Part shown: piece by piece, positions 31,547-33,120 of the stretch | Layout of the letters: every line of letters begins with the position of its first letter | How positions within the stretch are numbered: the first letter of the stretch is position 1 | From: UBA3775 sp964584255 | GTDB lineage: Bacteria > Bacillota > Clostridia > Lachnospirales > Lachnospiraceae | NCBI GenBank assembly: GCA_964584255.1 | Contig: CAZOZM010000018.1 | Coordinates: 1-33,120 of the forward strand | Direction of reading: 5' to 3' | Length of the DNA: 33,120 bases | Position numbers and translations under genes: made by a program | Notes under the pieces: model-generated | What the model was told of the DNA's origin: nothing | Seen by the model: the letters and a program-made list of their open reading frames with translations, nothing else | Database searches by the model: none

Positions 31547-32854
31547 TTAAAACTTTAACACTTCCCATTTCATCATCTTGCCGGCGTATATCGCATTTTC
31601 TCCAAGCTCCTCTTCTATTTTCATAAGCCTGTTGTATTTTGCCACTCTCTCACTCCTTGCCGGCGCACCGGTCTTTATCCGTCCGGTATTTAACGCCGTA
31701 CATATATCGGCAATGGAGGTATCTTCCGTTTCTCCGGACCGGTGAGAAACCACCGCCCCAAAACCATGGGCATGAGCAAGTCTTACCGCCTTAAGAGTCT
31801 CTGATACAGACCCTATCTGATTCGGTTTTATAAGAATTGTATTACCGCACTTCTGATTAATCCCCTTCATAAGCCGCTCTGTATTGGTAACGAACAAATC
31901 ATCACCCACAAGCTGGATTTTACTGCCCAAAGATGCAGTCATCCTGTTCCAGCCGTCCCAATCCTCCTCGTCCAAACCGTCTTCAATTGATACTATGGGA
32001 TATCTGCTGCAAAGTTCTTCCCAGTGCTTAATCAAATCATCTGATGTATATTCCTTTCCTGTTTTCGGAAGCTTATAGAATCCTTTTCCTTTTTCACTTT
32101 TCCACTCAGAAGCGGCCGCATCAAGTGCAATCACAAAGTCTCTGCCCGGTTCAAAGCCGGCTTCCTGCACGGCTTTAAGAATCACAGCCACTGCCTCATC
32201 ATCAGAATTGAGTGCCGGTGCAAAACCGCCTTCATCTCCTACTGCAGTTGAAAAGCCTTTCTTATGAAGTATCCCCTTTAGCTTGTGATATACCTCTGCC
32301 GACCATCTGACGGCTTCCCTGAAACTGTCTGCACCTATTGGCATTATCATGAACTCCTGAACGTCAAGCCCGGACGAAGCCGCATGGCAGCCTCCATTTA
32401 TAATATTCATCATGGGAACCGGCATCGTTACCGCATTTACTCCGCCAAGAAATCTGTATAAGGGCATTTTTAGCGATGCGGAAGCCGCATGAGAAGCCGC
32501 AAGGGATACGGCAAGAATTGCATTTGCCCCAAGCTTGGATTTATCCTTCGTTCCGTCCTCCTTAATCATAACCGCATCTATTGCACCGATATCATGGGCC
32601 GGCATCCCCTCAAGCACATCATTAATGACTTTATTTATATTCTTTACCGCCTTAGTCACTCCTTTTCCATTGTAGAACTTTCCATTTCCATCTCTCAGTT
32701 CAAGAGCTTCAAACATTCCTGTGGAAGCTCCGCTCGGAGCACATCCTCTGCCGACAGTACCATCACTTAATATGACTTCGGCCTCAACCGTAGGATTTCC
32801 TCTTGAATCCAGAATCTCACGACCGATAACTTTCTCTATTTTTACATTCTTCAT
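31547..32854 (-). CDS. eno: Enolase
   Basis: Enolase interconverts 2-phosphoglycerate and phosphoenolpyruvate in glycolysis. Active-site residues fit: SGASTG loop (41-46), Glu167 in LDVQEFM, Glu208 in VGDEGGFAP, Asp245, Glu291 and Asp318 for magnesium, Lys343 in IKPNQIGS and His371 in SHRSGETED. The segment HAASSGLDVQEF replaces the common HADNNVDIQEF, a variant I associate with Lachnospiraceae-type enolases. The length is 435 residues. The ATG at 32854 has GGGAGG 7 bp in front and overlaps, as ATGA, the stop of a possible 21-codon ORF; an in-frame start at 32869 lacks a site. No terminator follows before the next promoter. Confidence 0.97.
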   Translation of the reverse strand: MKNVKIEKVIGREILDSRGNPTVEAEVILSDGTVGRGCAPSGASTGMFEALELRDGNGKFYNGKGVTKAVKNINKVINDVLEGMPAHDIGAIDAVMIKEDGTKDKSKLGANAILAVSLAASHAASASLKMPLYRFLGGVNAVTMPVPMMNIINGGCHAASSGLDVQEFMIMPIGADSFREAVRWSAEVYHKLKGILHKKGFSTAVGDEGGFAPALNSDDEAVAVILKAVQEAGFEPGRDFVIALDAAASEWKSEKGKGFYKLPKTGKEYTSDDLIKHWEELCSRYPIVSIEDGLDEEDWDGWNRMTASLGSKIQLVGDDLFVTNTERLMKGINQKCGNTILIKPNQIGSVSETLKAVRLAHAHGFGAVVSHRSGETEDTSIADICTALNTGRIKTGAPARSERVAKYNRLMKIEEELGENAIYAGKMMKWEVLKF

Positions 32855-32916
32855 AGACCAGCCTCCCATAAATACTCATAAAACTCATTGACTTTTCCGA
32901 TAATCGCATTCCTCAC
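32851..32916 (-). CDS. Possible 21-codon ORF coupled to eno
   Basis: A GTG at 32916, preceded by AGGAAAAT, opens a frame that reads MRNAIIGKVNEFYEYLWEAG then Leu, and stops in ATGA overlapping the eno start. The peptide has an ordinary composition and an amphipathic look. The eno ribosome site lies inside it. It may be a leader peptide that couples translation to eno, or a chance open frame; there is no homology evidence. Confidence 0.35.
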   Translation of the reverse strand: MRNAIIGKVNEFYEYLWEAGL

Positions 32917-32936
32917 ATTTTCCTGCTTCCGGTAAC

Positions 32937-33080
32937 CTAAAGATTAATTATGCCCGAAACTCCCAGCAGCCAGTAAATAAGTCCAAGGCACCAGCTTGCA
33001 AATATTCCATAAAGTATAACCGGTCCTGCAATAGAAAAAATCTGACATCCTATGCCAAAGACCTGACCCTCTGCTTGTGG
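32937..33080 (-). pseudogene. C-terminal remnant of a membrane protein, interrupted near the window edge
   Basis: Reading back from a TAG at 32937 there are 47 sense codons with typical codon use for this window. They encode a very hydrophobic tail: QIFSIAGPVILYGIFASW followed by LGLIYWLLGVSG and IINL. The frame meets a TGA at 33081-33083 and has no start codon, so it is not a complete gene. The remaining bases to the edge (about 33076-33120) do not continue it. Either an insertion or a frameshift broke the gene. I cannot name the family from this tail. Confidence 0.45.
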
Positions 33081-33120
33081 TCAAGTAGGACCCATTAATT
33101 TTTTGCAAAAATTTCGGATT
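33076..33120. mobile_element. Possible end of an insertion sequence, cut by the window
   Basis: The membrane-protein frame stops abruptly where the sequence changes to TGTGGTCAAGTAGGACCC followed by an AT-rich stretch. A TG-starting boundary followed by such a motif is what many insertion-sequence ends look like. Only 45 bp are visible and neither a second end nor a transposase can be seen, so this is a suggestion only. Confidence 0.25.

Noticed and set aside
1..33120. Very frequent CCGGAA/TTCCGG hexamers as a possible uptake or restriction-related signal
   Set aside because: Most copies fall in coding frames and can be explained by the preferred codons CCG, GGA and GAA; I could not count them against expectation here.
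1..33120. CRISPR arrays, prophage genes and toxin-antitoxin pairs
   Set aside because: I found no regularly spaced repeats, no cas, integrase or capsid-like proteins, and no recognisable toxin-antitoxin gene pair.

Overview
The window looks like a chromosomal segment from an anaerobic Clostridia member, most likely family Lachnospiraceae. It is fairly low in GC. It has strong Gram-positive Shine-Dalgarno sites (GGAGG type) and frequent TTG and GTG starts. Other pointers are Firmicutes markers (hprK, whiA, a Crh-like HPr protein, DnaE beside PfkA), a DUF5688 protein, a BioY S-component and a ROK glucokinase. The lineage is inferred from gene content and protein style, not from a database search. 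Nearly everything is core housekeeping and runs on the minus strand; I see no phage, CRISPR array or obvious defence island.

Layout, left to right. 1-511: two minus-strand tRNA-Ser genes with their promoter, then tandem strong promoters with A-tract UP-like elements that fire out of the left edge, probably into an rRNA operon. 512-5539: a minus-strand cluster read as ycxB-like, tsaE, tsaB, rimI, rnz, tsaD, ispD; it joins t6A tRNA modification, tRNA 3' processing, ribosomal-protein acetylation and isoprenoid synthesis. 5589-14818: a long unit starting at a good promoter before hprK and read as hprK, glcK, murB, whiA, Crh-like HPr, a small tail-anchored protein, dnaE, pfkA, ending at a hairpin; it links carbon-catabolite signalling, glucose phosphorylation, wall synthesis, replication and glycolysis. 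14830-18753: ftsH with its own promoter and terminator, then uvrC. 18823-26182: a minus-strand series read as D-lactate dehydrogenase-like, cyclophilin-like lipoprotein, response regulator, histidine kinase, hisH, hisF, ung, araC.

26251-29061 is on the plus strand: a tRNA-Thr, a membrane GGDEF-EAL protein whose two domains have both lost catalytic residues, and a DUF5688 protein, separated by a strong terminator. 29066-29942 is minus: a tRNA-Arg followed 26 bp later by a lipoprotein of unknown function. bioY (plus) and a hemolysin III family membrane protein (minus) converge on a shared terminator overlapping the bioY stop codon. The right end holds enolase, a possible 21-codon leader ORF that overlaps its start, and the last 47 codons of a membrane protein that break off abruptly near the window edge.

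The most interesting points are: the HPr-like protein next to whiA, which keeps Ser46 but has Asp at position 15; absence of the usual rapZ and yvcK genes between murB and whiA; the doubly degenerate GGDEF-EAL protein; a cyclophilin-like lipoprotein lacking its catalytic Arg; short leader ORFs before eno and the ycxB-like operon; two cases where a tRNA seems to lead a protein-coding transcript; and the two-component system coupled to hisHF. None of these is proven to be a new system from sequence alone.
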